This document shows positions 26,183 through 33,970 of a stretch of DNA of 64,000 bases, piece by piece. The stretch lies in assembly GCF_019263805.1 (NCBI RefSeq), contig NZ_CP079195.1, positions 2,901,001 to 2,965,000 on the forward strand, read 5' to 3'. Below the pieces are notes generated by a model, which was not told where the DNA came from, made no database searches, and saw only the letters and a program-made list of their open reading frames with translations. Origin of the DNA: Polaribacter sp. NJDZ03 (GTDB lineage: Bacteria; Bacteroidota; Bacteroidia; Flavobacteriales; Flavobacteriaceae). Both the position numbers and the translations under genes were made by a program. Position 1 is the stretch's first letter, and every line of letters begins with the position of its first letter.

Positions 26183-26226
26183 GTAACTTATGTTACTGAC
26201 TAGAGAAATAGTCTAATGTACATTTG
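26183..26226 (+). promoter_or_regulatory. Crp/Fnr-like promoter of the second RND efflux operon
   Basis: Perfect dyad GTAAC-TTAT-GTTAC at 26183-26196 and -7 box TACATTTG at 26219-26226; centre-to-box-end distance 36.5 bp. The TTG at 26224 inside the box is not the start codon; the ATG at 26248 is. The dyad shares its TTAT centre with the cydA site. Confidence 0.72.
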
Positions 26227-26247
26227 CCACAGATAATTAAAGAATAC

Positions 26248-27558
26248 ATGAAAAACACAATATACATAACCATACTCTGCTTATTTACAGTTACTTTTCT
26301 GGTAGAAGCGCAAGAAATAAAACCAATATCAAAAGCAGAAGTCTTAGCTAAAGTTGCGGAGAAAAATACAACGATTCAGATTTCAGAGGAAGAGTTTAAT
26401 GCTTCTAAAGCAGATTATAGACAAACAAATGCGGTGTTTTTACCAAACATTACAGCAAGTCATACTGGTATTTCTACCACAAACCCGTTAATGTCTTTTG
26501 GTTCTAAATTGAATCAAGAAATATTGACAGCTGCAGATTTTAATCCAGCTATTTTAAATGATCCTACAACGACTAGAAACTTTGCGACGAAAATAGAAAT
26601 TCAGCAACCATTAATTAATTTAGATGGTTTTTATAAAAGAAAAGCTGCCAAAACTAAAATGGAAGCGATGTCTTTAAAAACGGAAAGAACGCAAGATTAT
26701 TTAGCCTTTGAAGTAGATAAAGCATACATGCAATTGCAGTTGGCATACAAAGCAGTTGAAGTTTTAGAAAAGGCTTTAGACGCTGCAAATGCGAATAAAC
26801 AAATGGCAGACAATAGTTTTAAACAAGGTTTTTTACAGCGAGCTGATGTTTTAAATGTTGAAATAAGAGTTACAGAAGTTAAAAATCAGTTGCAAACTGC
26901 AAAAAGTAATGTGCAAAATGCCTCTAATTATCTATCATTTTTAATGAATGATGAAAGCGATGTTTTATATAAACCAACAGAAAGTTTAGTTGTTGCTAGT
27001 TTTAATGTTGATAACAAAACAATTTCTGAAAATAGAGCAGATATAAAAGCAATGCATCTAGCTTCTAAAGCATACGAAGCCATGAATAAAGCAGATAAAA
27101 TGGCTTTTCTACCACGTTTAAATGCCTTTGGAAGTTATGAAATGTATGATAATAAAATTTTTCAGGGTGATGCAAATGGGTATTTAATTGGTGCCCAACT
27201 AAGTTGGGATATTTTTCAGGGTTCTAAACGTTTTGGGAAAGCTCAAAAAAGTAAAGCCGAATTAGAAAAATCGAAGTTAGAATACAATCAATATGTGTCT
27301 AAAAGTAATTTAGAGTTGAACAAAGTAAAACGTCAATTAGTGGATGCAAAAAACAGTTTAGAATTAACAGGTTTAGCGGTGCAACAATCTGAAGAGTCTT
27401 TAAGAATTAGAAAAAATAGGTTTAAAGAAGGTTTAGAAAAAACATCTGATTTATTAATGGCAGAAACGCAATTTGCACAAAAACAATTAGAATATTATCA
27501 AACAATTTATCAATTCAATTTTACACAAACGTATTTAAATTTTCTAACGAAGAAATAA
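26248..27558 (+). CDS. TolC-family outer-membrane efflux protein (second RND system)
   Basis: A 436-residue outer-membrane channel. Signal peptide (IYITILCLFTVTFLVEA-Q), then two TolC repeats; KIEIQQPLINLDGFYKRK (about 122) and GAQLSWDIFQGSKRFGKAQ (about 312) are the paired barrel turns. ATG 26248 is used because codons upstream overlap the promoter. First gene of an operon with adaptor, RND pump, PII-like and DUF2892 genes. Confidence 0.92.
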   Translation: MKNTIYITILCLFTVTFLVEAQEIKPISKAEVLAKVAEKNTTIQISEEEFNASKADYRQTNAVFLPNITASHTGISTTNPLMSFGSKLNQEILTAADFNPAILNDPTTTRNFATKIEIQQPLINLDGFYKRKAAKTKMEAMSLKTERTQDYLAFEVDKAYMQLQLAYKAVEVLEKALDAANANKQMADNSFKQGFLQRADVLNVEIRVTEVKNQLQTAKSNVQNASNYLSFLMNDESDVLYKPTESLVVASFNVDNKTISENRADIKAMHLASKAYEAMNKADKMAFLPRLNAFGSYEMYDNKIFQGDANGYLIGAQLSWDIFQGSKRFGKAQKSKAELEKSKLEYNQYVSKSNLELNKVKRQLVDAKNSLELTGLAVQQSEESLRIRKNRFKEGLEKTSDLLMAETQFAQKQLEYYQTIYQFNFTQTYLNFLTKK

Positions 27559-27643
27559 AAAGAGAGCCAGGAATTAAGAACCAAGAATCAAGACAGCGGT
27601 TTGTGTATTTCTAGTTTAAAAAAAACAAAGTAAATAGAATTAT

Positions 27644-27671
27644 CCTGCAAGGTTTCAAAAACCTTTTAGGT
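27644..27671 (+). repeat. Family II palindrome
   Basis: CCTGCAAGGTTTCAAAAACC followed by TTTTAGGT; imperfect inverted repeat in the gap between the TolC and adaptor genes. Same family as 17445-17477 and 63958-63985. Confidence 0.65.
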
Positions 27672-27692
27672 ATCAAATAAAAATCAATACAA

Positions 27693-28772
27693 ATGAAAAA
27701 ATATATCAACATAATTACAGTATTCACTTTTTTACTATTTATAGTGAGTTGTGGAAGTGAAGAAAAAAAGGCAGCAGTAGATAATTCGCCTGCAATTAAA
27801 ATTACGGTGAGTAAAGTTGCTGTAAACAGTAACAGTCCGTTTTTATCTGTAAGTGGAAAAATACAAGCATCTAATAGTGCAGATTTAAGCACCAGAATGA
27901 TGGGGTACGTTAAAAAAGTACATGTTAATGTTGGCGATAAAGTTAAAAAAGGTCAGTTGTTAATATCTATTAATAATGCGGATTTACAAGCTAAAAAAGG
28001 ACAAGTAAACGCAGGAATTACACAAGCTAAAACTGCTTTTAATAATGCAGAAAAGAATTACAATCGTTTTAAAAATTTATTTGAGAGTAAAAGTGTTACT
28101 CAAAAAGAAATGGATGACATGACTGCAAATTACCAAATGGCAAAAGCAGGTTTAGAATCTGCAAATCAAATGAAAAACGAAATTAATGCACAGTTTGCGT
28201 ATTCTAACATAACGGCGCCTTTTAGTGGTATAGTTACAAGTAAAAATATTGAAAGTGGAGATATGGCAAACCCAGGAATGCCTTTAATTAGTATAGAAAC
28301 TCCTAAGGAGTTTGAAGTAATTGCCATGGTTCCTGAGACAGAAATTTCGCAAATTAAAAAAGGAATAACTGTAAATGTTTTAGTGAAATCTATGGATAAA
28401 ACATTAACAGGAAAAGTTACGGAAGTAAGTACTTCTGCTAAAAATACAGGTGGACAATATTTAGTGAAAATTAATTTAGATAGAACAGAGGTGTCTATTT
28501 TATCTGGGATGTTTGCTACAGTTCAGTTTCCAGTAGAAAGAAAAGTGAAATCGGAATTGGTTTTAATTCCTAATGAAGCAATTGTAACTAACGGTCAATT
28601 ATCTGGGGTTTATACAGTAAGTGAAAGCAATACAGCAATGTTGCGTTGGTTACGTTTAGGAAGAACGTACGGAAATCAGGTTGAGGTTTTATCGGGTTTA
28701 AATGCTGATGAATCTTATATCGTTTCTGGTGAAGGGAAGTTGTTTAACGGAGCTAAAGTTAGTGTTCAGTAG
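27693..28772 (+). CDS. RND-type periplasmic adaptor lipoprotein (HlyD/MFP)
   Basis: A 359-residue membrane fusion protein. Lipoprotein signal ending IVSC (Cys20); first lipoyl half ADLSTRMMGYVKKVHVNVGDKVKKGQLL (about 68-95), alpha-hairpin (about 100-160), second lipoyl half FAYSNITAPFSGIVTSKNIESGDM (about 169-192), beta-barrel and membrane-proximal domains, with IPNEAIVTNGQLSGVYTV near 290-307. It bridges the TolC and RND subunits encoded on either side. Confidence 0.93.
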   Translation: MKKYINIITVFTFLLFIVSCGSEEKKAAVDNSPAIKITVSKVAVNSNSPFLSVSGKIQASNSADLSTRMMGYVKKVHVNVGDKVKKGQLLISINNADLQAKKGQVNAGITQAKTAFNNAEKNYNRFKNLFESKSVTQKEMDDMTANYQMAKAGLESANQMKNEINAQFAYSNITAPFSGIVTSKNIESGDMANPGMPLISIETPKEFEVIAMVPETEISQIKKGITVNVLVKSMDKTLTGKVTEVSTSAKNTGGQYLVKINLDRTEVSILSGMFATVQFPVERKVKSELVLIPNEAIVTNGQLSGVYTVSESNTAMLRWLRLGRTYGNQVEVLSGLNADESYIVSGEGKLFNGAKVSVQ

Positions 28773-28815
28773 ACAGTGTTCAGTTGGCAGTATTCAGTCA
28801 TCAGTTGCAGTAAAG
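28762..28815 (+). repeat. Family III low-complexity CAGT repeat
   Basis: GTGTTCAGTAGACAGTGTTC, then CAGTTGGCAGTATTCAGTC, then CATCAGTTGCAGTAAAGAG. It starts within the last codons of the adaptor gene and is one of three different repeat families stacked in the 209-bp gap before the pump gene. Confidence 0.6.
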
Positions 28816-28822
28816 AGTAGTT

Positions 28823-28849
28823 CTGCAAGGTTTTAAAAACTTTGTTGGT
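28823..28849 (+). repeat. Family II palindrome (decayed)
   Basis: CTGCAAGGTTTTAAAAACTT followed by TGTTGGT; imperfect member of the CCTGCAAGGTTTT family, second of three repeat types in this gap. Confidence 0.55.
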
Positions 28850-28881
28850 ACAAATAAAATAACAAATTTAGTTAGAATTGT

Positions 28882-28966
28882 CGCGTTAAGGATAGAAGTG
28901 AAAATCCTTTTTTTGCTGCCATATATGGCAAAAAAAGATTGTAACGGATAGCCTGTTAAAACGCCC
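28882..28966 (+). repeat. Family IV element (CGCGTTAAGGATAG ... GCCTGTTAAAACGCCC)
   Basis: About 85 bp with an inner stem TTTTTTTGC / GCAAAAAAA around TGCCATATAT, outer half-sites GTTAAGGATAG and GGATAGCCTGTTAAAACG. A second, diverged copy in opposite orientation is at 59124-59226, sharing the exact 16-bp end GGGCGTTTTAACAGGC. It could be a structured RNA or a non-autonomous mobile repeat. Confidence 0.65.
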
Positions 28967-28981
28967 AAAATATAAGAAAAT

Positions 28982-31900
28982 ATGAAAGAAGGTTTAGCTG
29001 GAAAAATTGCAAAAGTCTTTATTGGATCGAAACTGACCGTGTTGCTAATGATCGTTTTTATGGTGGTTGGTGTGTATGCTTCGTTTTTGATTCCGAGGGA
29101 AGAAGAGCCGCAAATTGATGTGCCAATGGCAGATATTTTTGTGGGGTATCCGGGGGCGAATCCTACAGAAGTAGAAAGTAGAGTTGTAAAACCTTTAGAG
29201 AAATTAATTTCGAATATTAAGGGTGTGGAGTATGTGCATTCTACTTCTATGAACGAAAAAGCAATGGTAATTGTGCAATTTTACGTGGGCGAAGATATTG
29301 AGCGTTCTTTTGTGAAATTATACAACGAAATTAACAAACATATGGATCAAATGCCTGCGGGTGTTACGTTTCCGTTGGTTAAAACTCGTGCTATTGATGA
29401 TGTGCCAATGTTGGGGTTAACGTTGTGGAGTGAAAACTATAGCGATTATCAATTAAGCCAAATGGCGCAAGAGTTAGAATCGGAAATTAAGAAGGTAAAT
29501 GATGTTTCTATTACGCATAAAATTGGTGGAAGAAATCGTCAGTTACGTGTAGTTTTAGACAAAGATAAATTGGCCGCAAGCGGATTGGATTTCTTATCGG
29601 TTTCTGAAATGATAAAAGCCAATAATACCCAATTAATTTCTGGTAGTTTTGATAAAAATGATACCGAATTTTTAGTAAATACGGGTAAGTTTTTAGAGTC
29701 TGTAACAGATGTAGAGAATTTAGTGGTTGGGGTACAGCAGAACAGACCTATTTATTTAAAGCAAATTGCCAACATTGTTGATGGACCAGAAATCCCTCAA
29801 AATTATGTGTCTTTAGGTTTTGGAAAAGGGAGTGAAAAATCTGCAGATTACAAATCTGAATATCCTGCGGTTACCATTTCGGTAGCTAAAAGAAAAGGTG
29901 CAGATGCAATGAAAATTTCGGAAGTTATTTTAACAAAAGTAGACCATTTACGAACTACTTTAATTCCGGATGATGTACATGTAGAAATTACAAGAAATTA
30001 CGGAGTAACAGCTTCTCATAAAGTATCTGAATTGTTGTGGCACTTGATTGGTTCTATCTTTGCAGTAACTTTGGTTGTGATGTTGGCAATGGGCTGGCGC
30101 GGTGGTTTAGTGGTGTTTTTATCTGTGCCGATTACGTTTGCTTTAACGTTGTTGAGTTACTATATGATGGATTATACACTAAACAGAATTACTTTATTTG
30201 CATTGGTGTTTGTAACGGGTATTGTGGTAGATGATTCCATTATTATTGCAGAAAATATGCACCGACATTTTAAGATGAAACGACTGCCTTTTAAACAAGC
30301 GGCTTTGTATGCGATTAATGAAGTTGGTAACCCAACAATATTAGCAACATTTACCGTAATTGCTTCTGTTTTACCAATGGCTTTTGTGTCTGGTTTAATG
30401 GGCCCTTATATGGCGCCAATGCCAATTGGAGCATCAATTTCAATGATTTTATCATTATTTGTAGCATTGACAATTACTCCTTATTTAGGGTATATTTTCT
30501 TAATTGAAAAAGATAAAAAAGGCGGTGTAGAAAAAGCAGAAAAAACTTTAGAGGAAACTTTTATTTATAGAATTTATAACAAGTTTGAAAGACCTTTGTT
30601 AGAAAACGGAAAGTTACGTTGGTTGTTTTTAGGTGGAACATTTGTGGTTTTAATGGCAACAATGGTATTGTTTTTCACCAATTCTGTAGCTGTAAAAATG
30701 TTACCTTTTGATAACAAAAATGAGTTTCAGGTAGTAATAGATATGCCAGAAGGAACTACTTTAGAAAGAACAGGCGTTGTAGCACAAGAAATTTCGCAAT
30801 ATTTAGCGACAAGACCAGAAGTGGTGAATTATCAGAATTATATAGGTACTTCTGCTCCGATTACTTTTAACGGTTTGGTACGTCATTACGATTTAAGAGG
30901 TGGATCTAATATGGCAGATATTCAAGTCAATTTGGTTGATAAGGGAGAACGAAGTATTCAGAGTCATGGAATTGCAAAATTATTAAGACCAGAAATACAA
31001 CGAATTGCTGCAAAATATAATGCAAATGTAAAGTTGGTGGAAGTTCCACCAGGACCTCCAGTTTTATCTACCATTGTTGCTGAGGTGTATGGACCAGATT
31101 ATAATGAGCAAATGAGAATTGCCAATGATGTTCAGAATATCCTAAAAAACACTGCAGATGTGGTAGATGTAGATTGGATGGTGGAAGCAGACCAAAAAGA
31201 ATATCAATTTGAAATAAATAAAGAAAAAGCAATGTTATATGGTGTTGCGCCACAACAAATTGCGTACACCATGAATATGGCGTTGTCTAACAGACCTGTT
31301 ACTAATTTGTATGATGAAAATGCCGTGAATCAAGTTGGTTTATTGTTGACTTTAGATGAAAAAGAAAAGTCTACTATTTCTGATATTTCTCAATTGAAAG
31401 TGAAATCTAAACAAGGTAACATGGTGCCTATTGCAGATTTGGTTGAAATTAAAGAAACTACAGCTGCAAAAAGCATTTATAGAAAAAATCAAAAACGTGT
31501 AGTTTATGTAACGGCTGATATGGCAGGAGAATTAGAAAGTCCGGCGTATGCTATTTTAGGAATGGAAGATAAGTTGAAAGAAATAAAACTTCCTGAAGGC
31601 TTTAAATTAAACGAAATGTATTTAGGTCAGCCAGATTTTGAAGATGATTATACTGTGAAATGGGATGGAGAATGGCAAATAACCTTAGAGGTTTTTAGAG
31701 ATTTAGGAATCGCATTTTTAGGAGCAATTATCTTAATTTATATTTTAATTGTTGGATGGTTTCAGAACTTTAAAGCACCAATTGTAATGATGGTTGCAAT
31801 TCCGTTATCATTAATAGGAATTATTTTAGGACACTGGATTATGGGTGCCTTTTTTACAGCAACGTCTTTTATTGGAATGATTGCTCTGGCAGGAATTATG

Positions 31901-32176
31901 GTTCGGAACTCGGTGTTGTTAATTGATTTTATCAACTTAAGAACAGATGAAGGCATTCCGTTAAAACAAGCTTGTATTGAGGCAGGAGCAGTAAGAACAA
32001 CGCCAATTTTATTAACTGCAGGTACTGTTGTAATTGGGGCGTTTGTAATCTTATTTGATCCTATTTTTCAAGGACTAGCAATATCATTAATGGGAGGAAC
32101 TATTGTTTCTACAGTATTAACCTTGTTGGTTGTGCCGTTGGTGTATTATATGATTGAAAAGAAAAATTATAAATAA
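28982..32176 (+). CDS. RND efflux transporter, inner-membrane pump (AcrB-like)
   Basis: Complete 1,064-residue RND pump. N-terminal cytoplasmic start and helix 1, then IPREEEPQIDVPMADIFVGYPGANPTEVE, the porter domain, the first helix bundle with the proton-relay motif GIVVDDSIIIAENMHRHF (about 416-433), then the repeat of the same plan with GMIALAGIMVRNSVLLIDFINL near 965-985. Part of the operon starting at 26248. It differs clearly from the RND pump at the left edge (NSV in place of NDG in the second bundle), so the two are not recent duplicates. Substrate unknown; the Crp/Fnr-type promoter suggests induction by respiratory or redox state. Confidence 0.94.
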   Translation: MKEGLAGKIAKVFIGSKLTVLLMIVFMVVGVYASFLIPREEEPQIDVPMADIFVGYPGANPTEVESRVVKPLEKLISNIKGVEYVHSTSMNEKAMVIVQFYVGEDIERSFVKLYNEINKHMDQMPAGVTFPLVKTRAIDDVPMLGLTLWSENYSDYQLSQMAQELESEIKKVNDVSITHKIGGRNRQLRVVLDKDKLAASGLDFLSVSEMIKANNTQLISGSFDKNDTEFLVNTGKFLESVTDVENLVVGVQQNRPIYLKQIANIVDGPEIPQNYVSLGFGKGSEKSADYKSEYPAVTISVAKRKGADAMKISEVILTKVDHLRTTLIPDDVHVEITRNYGVTASHKVSELLWHLIGSIFAVTLVVMLAMGWRGGLVVFLSVPITFALTLLSYYMMDYTLNRITLFALVFVTGIVVDDSIIIAENMHRHFKMKRLPFKQAALYAINEVGNPTILATFTVIASVLPMAFVSGLMGPYMAPMPIGASISMILSLFVALTITPYLGYIFLIEKDKKGGVEKAEKTLEETFIYRIYNKFERPLLENGKLRWLFLGGTFVVLMATMVLFFTNSVAVKMLPFDNKNEFQVVIDMPEGTTLERTGVVAQEISQYLATRPEVVNYQNYIGTSAPITFNGLVRHYDLRGGSNMADIQVNLVDKGERSIQSHGIAKLLRPEIQRIAAKYNANVKLVEVPPGPPVLSTIVAEVYGPDYNEQMRIANDVQNILKNTADVVDVDWMVEADQKEYQFEINKEKAMLYGVAPQQIAYTMNMALSNRPVTNLYDENAVNQVGLLLTLDEKEKSTISDISQLKVKSKQGNMVPIADLVEIKETTAAKSIYRKNQKRVVYVTADMAGELESPAYAILGMEDKLKEIKLPEGFKLNEMYLGQPDFEDDYTVKWDGEWQITLEVFRDLGIAFLGAIILIYILIVGWFQNFKAPIVMMVAIPLSLIGIILGHWIMGAFFTATSFIGMIALAGIMVRNSVLLIDFINLRTDEGIPLKQACIEAGAVRTTPILLTAGTVVIGAFVILFDPIFQGLAISLMGGTIVSTVLTLLVVPLVYYMIEKKNYK

Positions 32177-32186
32177 AGAACTTTTT

Positions 32187-32256
32187 CCCGCAGATTAAGC
32201 GGATCTACGCAGAAGAGTTAAATAAAAATCTGCGATTATCTGCGAAATCTGCGGGA
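32187..32256 (+). repeat. Family I palindromic repeat
   Basis: A full element starting CCCGCAGATTAAGCGGATC and ending GCGAAATCTGCGGGA. The arms pair well around an A-rich loop. It lies directly after the RND pump stop codon and before the PII-like gene. Confidence 0.85.
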
Positions 32257-32274
32257 AACCAAAAAAATAAACTC

Positions 32275-32580
32275 ATGAAATTAGTAATAGTTACAGCGGT
32301 AGAAGAATTTCAAAAGGAGGTTTTAAAAATCTTCAAGAAAGCAAATATTGAAAACTTTAGTAGTTCTGATATTGATGGTTATAAAAATGCACCTTCTTTA
32401 TTAAAAGCTTCAAATTGGTTTTCAGCAGAAAAGAACGGTAATGAATCTATTATGTTTTTTTCTTTTACTAAAGAGGAAAAAATTGACGGACTTTTCAATT
32501 TTATAGAAGCGTTTAATACTAATTTAGAAACAAACAACCCTATTAGAGCGATTGTTCTTCCTGTAGAAAGATTTATTTAA
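32275..32580 (+). CDS. Small PII-like protein linked to the RND pump
   Basis: A 101-residue soluble protein, MKLVIVTAVEEFQKEVLKIF at the start and NNPIRAIVLPVERFI at the end. The predicted alternation of strands and helices and the short length recall the ferredoxin-like fold of PII/CutA-type signalling proteins and of DUF3240 proteins that sit beside heavy-metal RND pumps. No nucleotide-binding motif is certain. Position between pump and DUF2892 genes suggests a regulatory or sensing role for the pump. The assignment is by fold impression only. Confidence 0.5.
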   Translation: MKLVIVTAVEEFQKEVLKIFKKANIENFSSSDIDGYKNAPSLLKASNWFSAEKNGNESIMFFSFTKEEKIDGLFNFIEAFNTNLETNNPIRAIVLPVERFI

Positions 32581-32587
32581 AAGTTAA

Positions 32588-32615
32588 GTCTGCAAAGTTT
32601 CAAAAGAATTTAGAC
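32588..32615 (+). repeat. Family II palindrome (decayed)
   Basis: GTCTGCAAAGTTTCAAAAGA followed by ATTTAGAC, an imperfect inverted repeat after the PII-like gene. Confidence 0.5.
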
Positions 32616-32640
32616 ATAAAAATAAGGAATGATTAATAGT

Positions 32641-32713
32641 CCCGCAGATTACGCGGATTTACGCAGAGCCATAGAGTAAAAAAATCTGCGCTTATCTGTG
32701 AAATTAGCGGGAG
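32641..32713 (+). repeat. Family I palindromic repeat
   Basis: An element starting CCCGCAGATTACGCGGATTT and ending GAAATTAGCGGGAG, between the PII-like and DUF2892 genes; nearly the same arms as 18278-18349. Confidence 0.85.
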
Positions 32714-32729
32714 ACAAAAAAGAATAAAA

Positions 32730-32915
32730 ATGTTAAACAAATATTTTAGAGTTGTAGTAGGAGTAATGGTTTTATTAAGTGTGGTGCTTTCTGTTTATGT
32801 GAGTCCTAATTGGATGTGGTTTACCGTATTTATAGGTGTAAATTTAATCCAATCTGCATTTACAAAATGGTGTTTGTTAGAAACCATTTTAGTGAAGTTG
32901 GGCGTCAAAAAATAA
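32730..32915 (+). CDS. DUF2892 (YgaP-type) small membrane protein
   Basis: A 61-residue two-helix membrane protein. The pattern VGVMVLLSVVLSVY followed by FTVFIGVNLIQSAFTKWCLLETILVKLG matches the DUF2892/YgaP transmembrane domain, in which a conserved cysteine follows the second helix. The family is common with rhodanese, sulfide and thiol genes. Last gene of the RND operon; tail-to-tail with the BrkB-like gene, 21 bp away. Confidence 0.85.
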   Translation: MLNKYFRVVVGVMVLLSVVLSVYVSPNWMWFTVFIGVNLIQSAFTKWCLLETILVKLGVKK

Positions 32916-32936
32916 GAGTTGATCTTAAAATAAGAC

Positions 32937-33839
32937 TTATTCGATAATTTTTTCTGGTTGTTTTAAAAGATATTTTGTTGAATAAGCTCTTGTAAAGTGT
33001 GCCCCATAAAAGAGAATTAAGCTAGTGTAAGAAACCCACAGCATTATTAAAATTATAGAGCCTGCAGCACCATAAGTAGAACCGGGTTCTAGTTCGCTAA
33101 AATAAATTGCAAGTAAATATTTACCAACAACAAAAAGAATTGAGGTTAGCAATGCACCAATTCTAACAGCTCTCCATGGTACGTTTGCATTTGGTAGAAT
33201 TTTAAACATCGCAGCAAAAACAAAATAAATAGAAGCTAAGGAAATAAAAATATCTAAAGTAAAAATAGAATTCACGAATTCATTGGAAATAATATTTTTT
33301 AAATTTTCTCCAAAAGTACTAAGTAGTGAAGTTAATACAAGACTTATTAAAAGTAAGAAAACAATAATAAGGATAAAACCAAAACTTTTTAATCTAACAA
33401 AAACAGTTTCTAAAACACCATTTTTAAACCTAGGTTTAGCGTCCCAAATGGAATCTAAAATATTTTGTATTTGAAAAAACACCCCAGTAGAACCGTATAT
33501 TAAAGTTGCAATACCAATTATTGTTGTAAAAAATGACGTTTTTTTACCTCCATCATTAAGCATCATTCCTTTTATTGTTTCTGCAGTTTCAGCACCAATA
33601 GCATTCGATATTTCGTTTAAAATTTGTCCTTCTACAATTTCTTTACCCCAAATAGAACCAACGAGGTTAAAAATAATAATTAGAAGTGCAGGTAAAGAAA
33701 GTATTGCATAATAAGCAATAATTGCAGCTTTATTAAAAGGATCATCTTTAAACCAAGATTTAGCACTCGTTATTAATAACTCGGGTAAGTGTTTTAGGTT
33801 AAACTTTTTTCTTTTAGTATCTTCTTTCTTTTCTATCAT
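32937..33839 (-). CDS. YihY/BrkB-family inner-membrane protein
   Basis: A 300-residue membrane protein with a basic N-terminus and about six helices. Family segments visible are DDPFNKAAIIAYYAILSLPALLII, GIATLIYGSTGVFFQIQNILDSIWD, and PNANVPWRAVRIGALLTSILF. BrkB-type proteins have been proposed as permeases but have no settled function, and the old annotation as ribonuclease BN is wrong. Single gene; no clear promoter box seen in the 131 bp upstream. Confidence 0.88.
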   Translation of the reverse strand: MIEKKEDTKRKKFNLKHLPELLITSAKSWFKDDPFNKAAIIAYYAILSLPALLIIIFNLVGSIWGKEIVEGQILNEISNAIGAETAETIKGMMLNDGGKKTSFFTTIIGIATLIYGSTGVFFQIQNILDSIWDAKPRFKNGVLETVFVRLKSFGFILIIVFLLLISLVLTSLLSTFGENLKNIISNEFVNSIFTLDIFISLASIYFVFAAMFKILPNANVPWRAVRIGALLTSILFVVGKYLLAIYFSELEPGSTYGAAGSIILIMLWVSYTSLILFYGAHFTRAYSTKYLLKQPEKIIE

Positions 33840-33970
33840 TAAAAGCTAAATTATAGCATAAATATAAATCTAATTTTCTTTTTTAACGAGTGTTTTTTAG
33901 TATACTATTTCCTGTTCATCTTTTATATTGAAAAATAAATAGTAAAATGCTGCTTTTTAGTTTCTATAAT

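Noticed and set aside
32929..32941. AATAAG-A-CTTATT as a bidirectional terminator between the DUF2892 and BrkB genes
   Set aside because: A 1-nt loop cannot form a stable hairpin, and there is no GC-rich stem.
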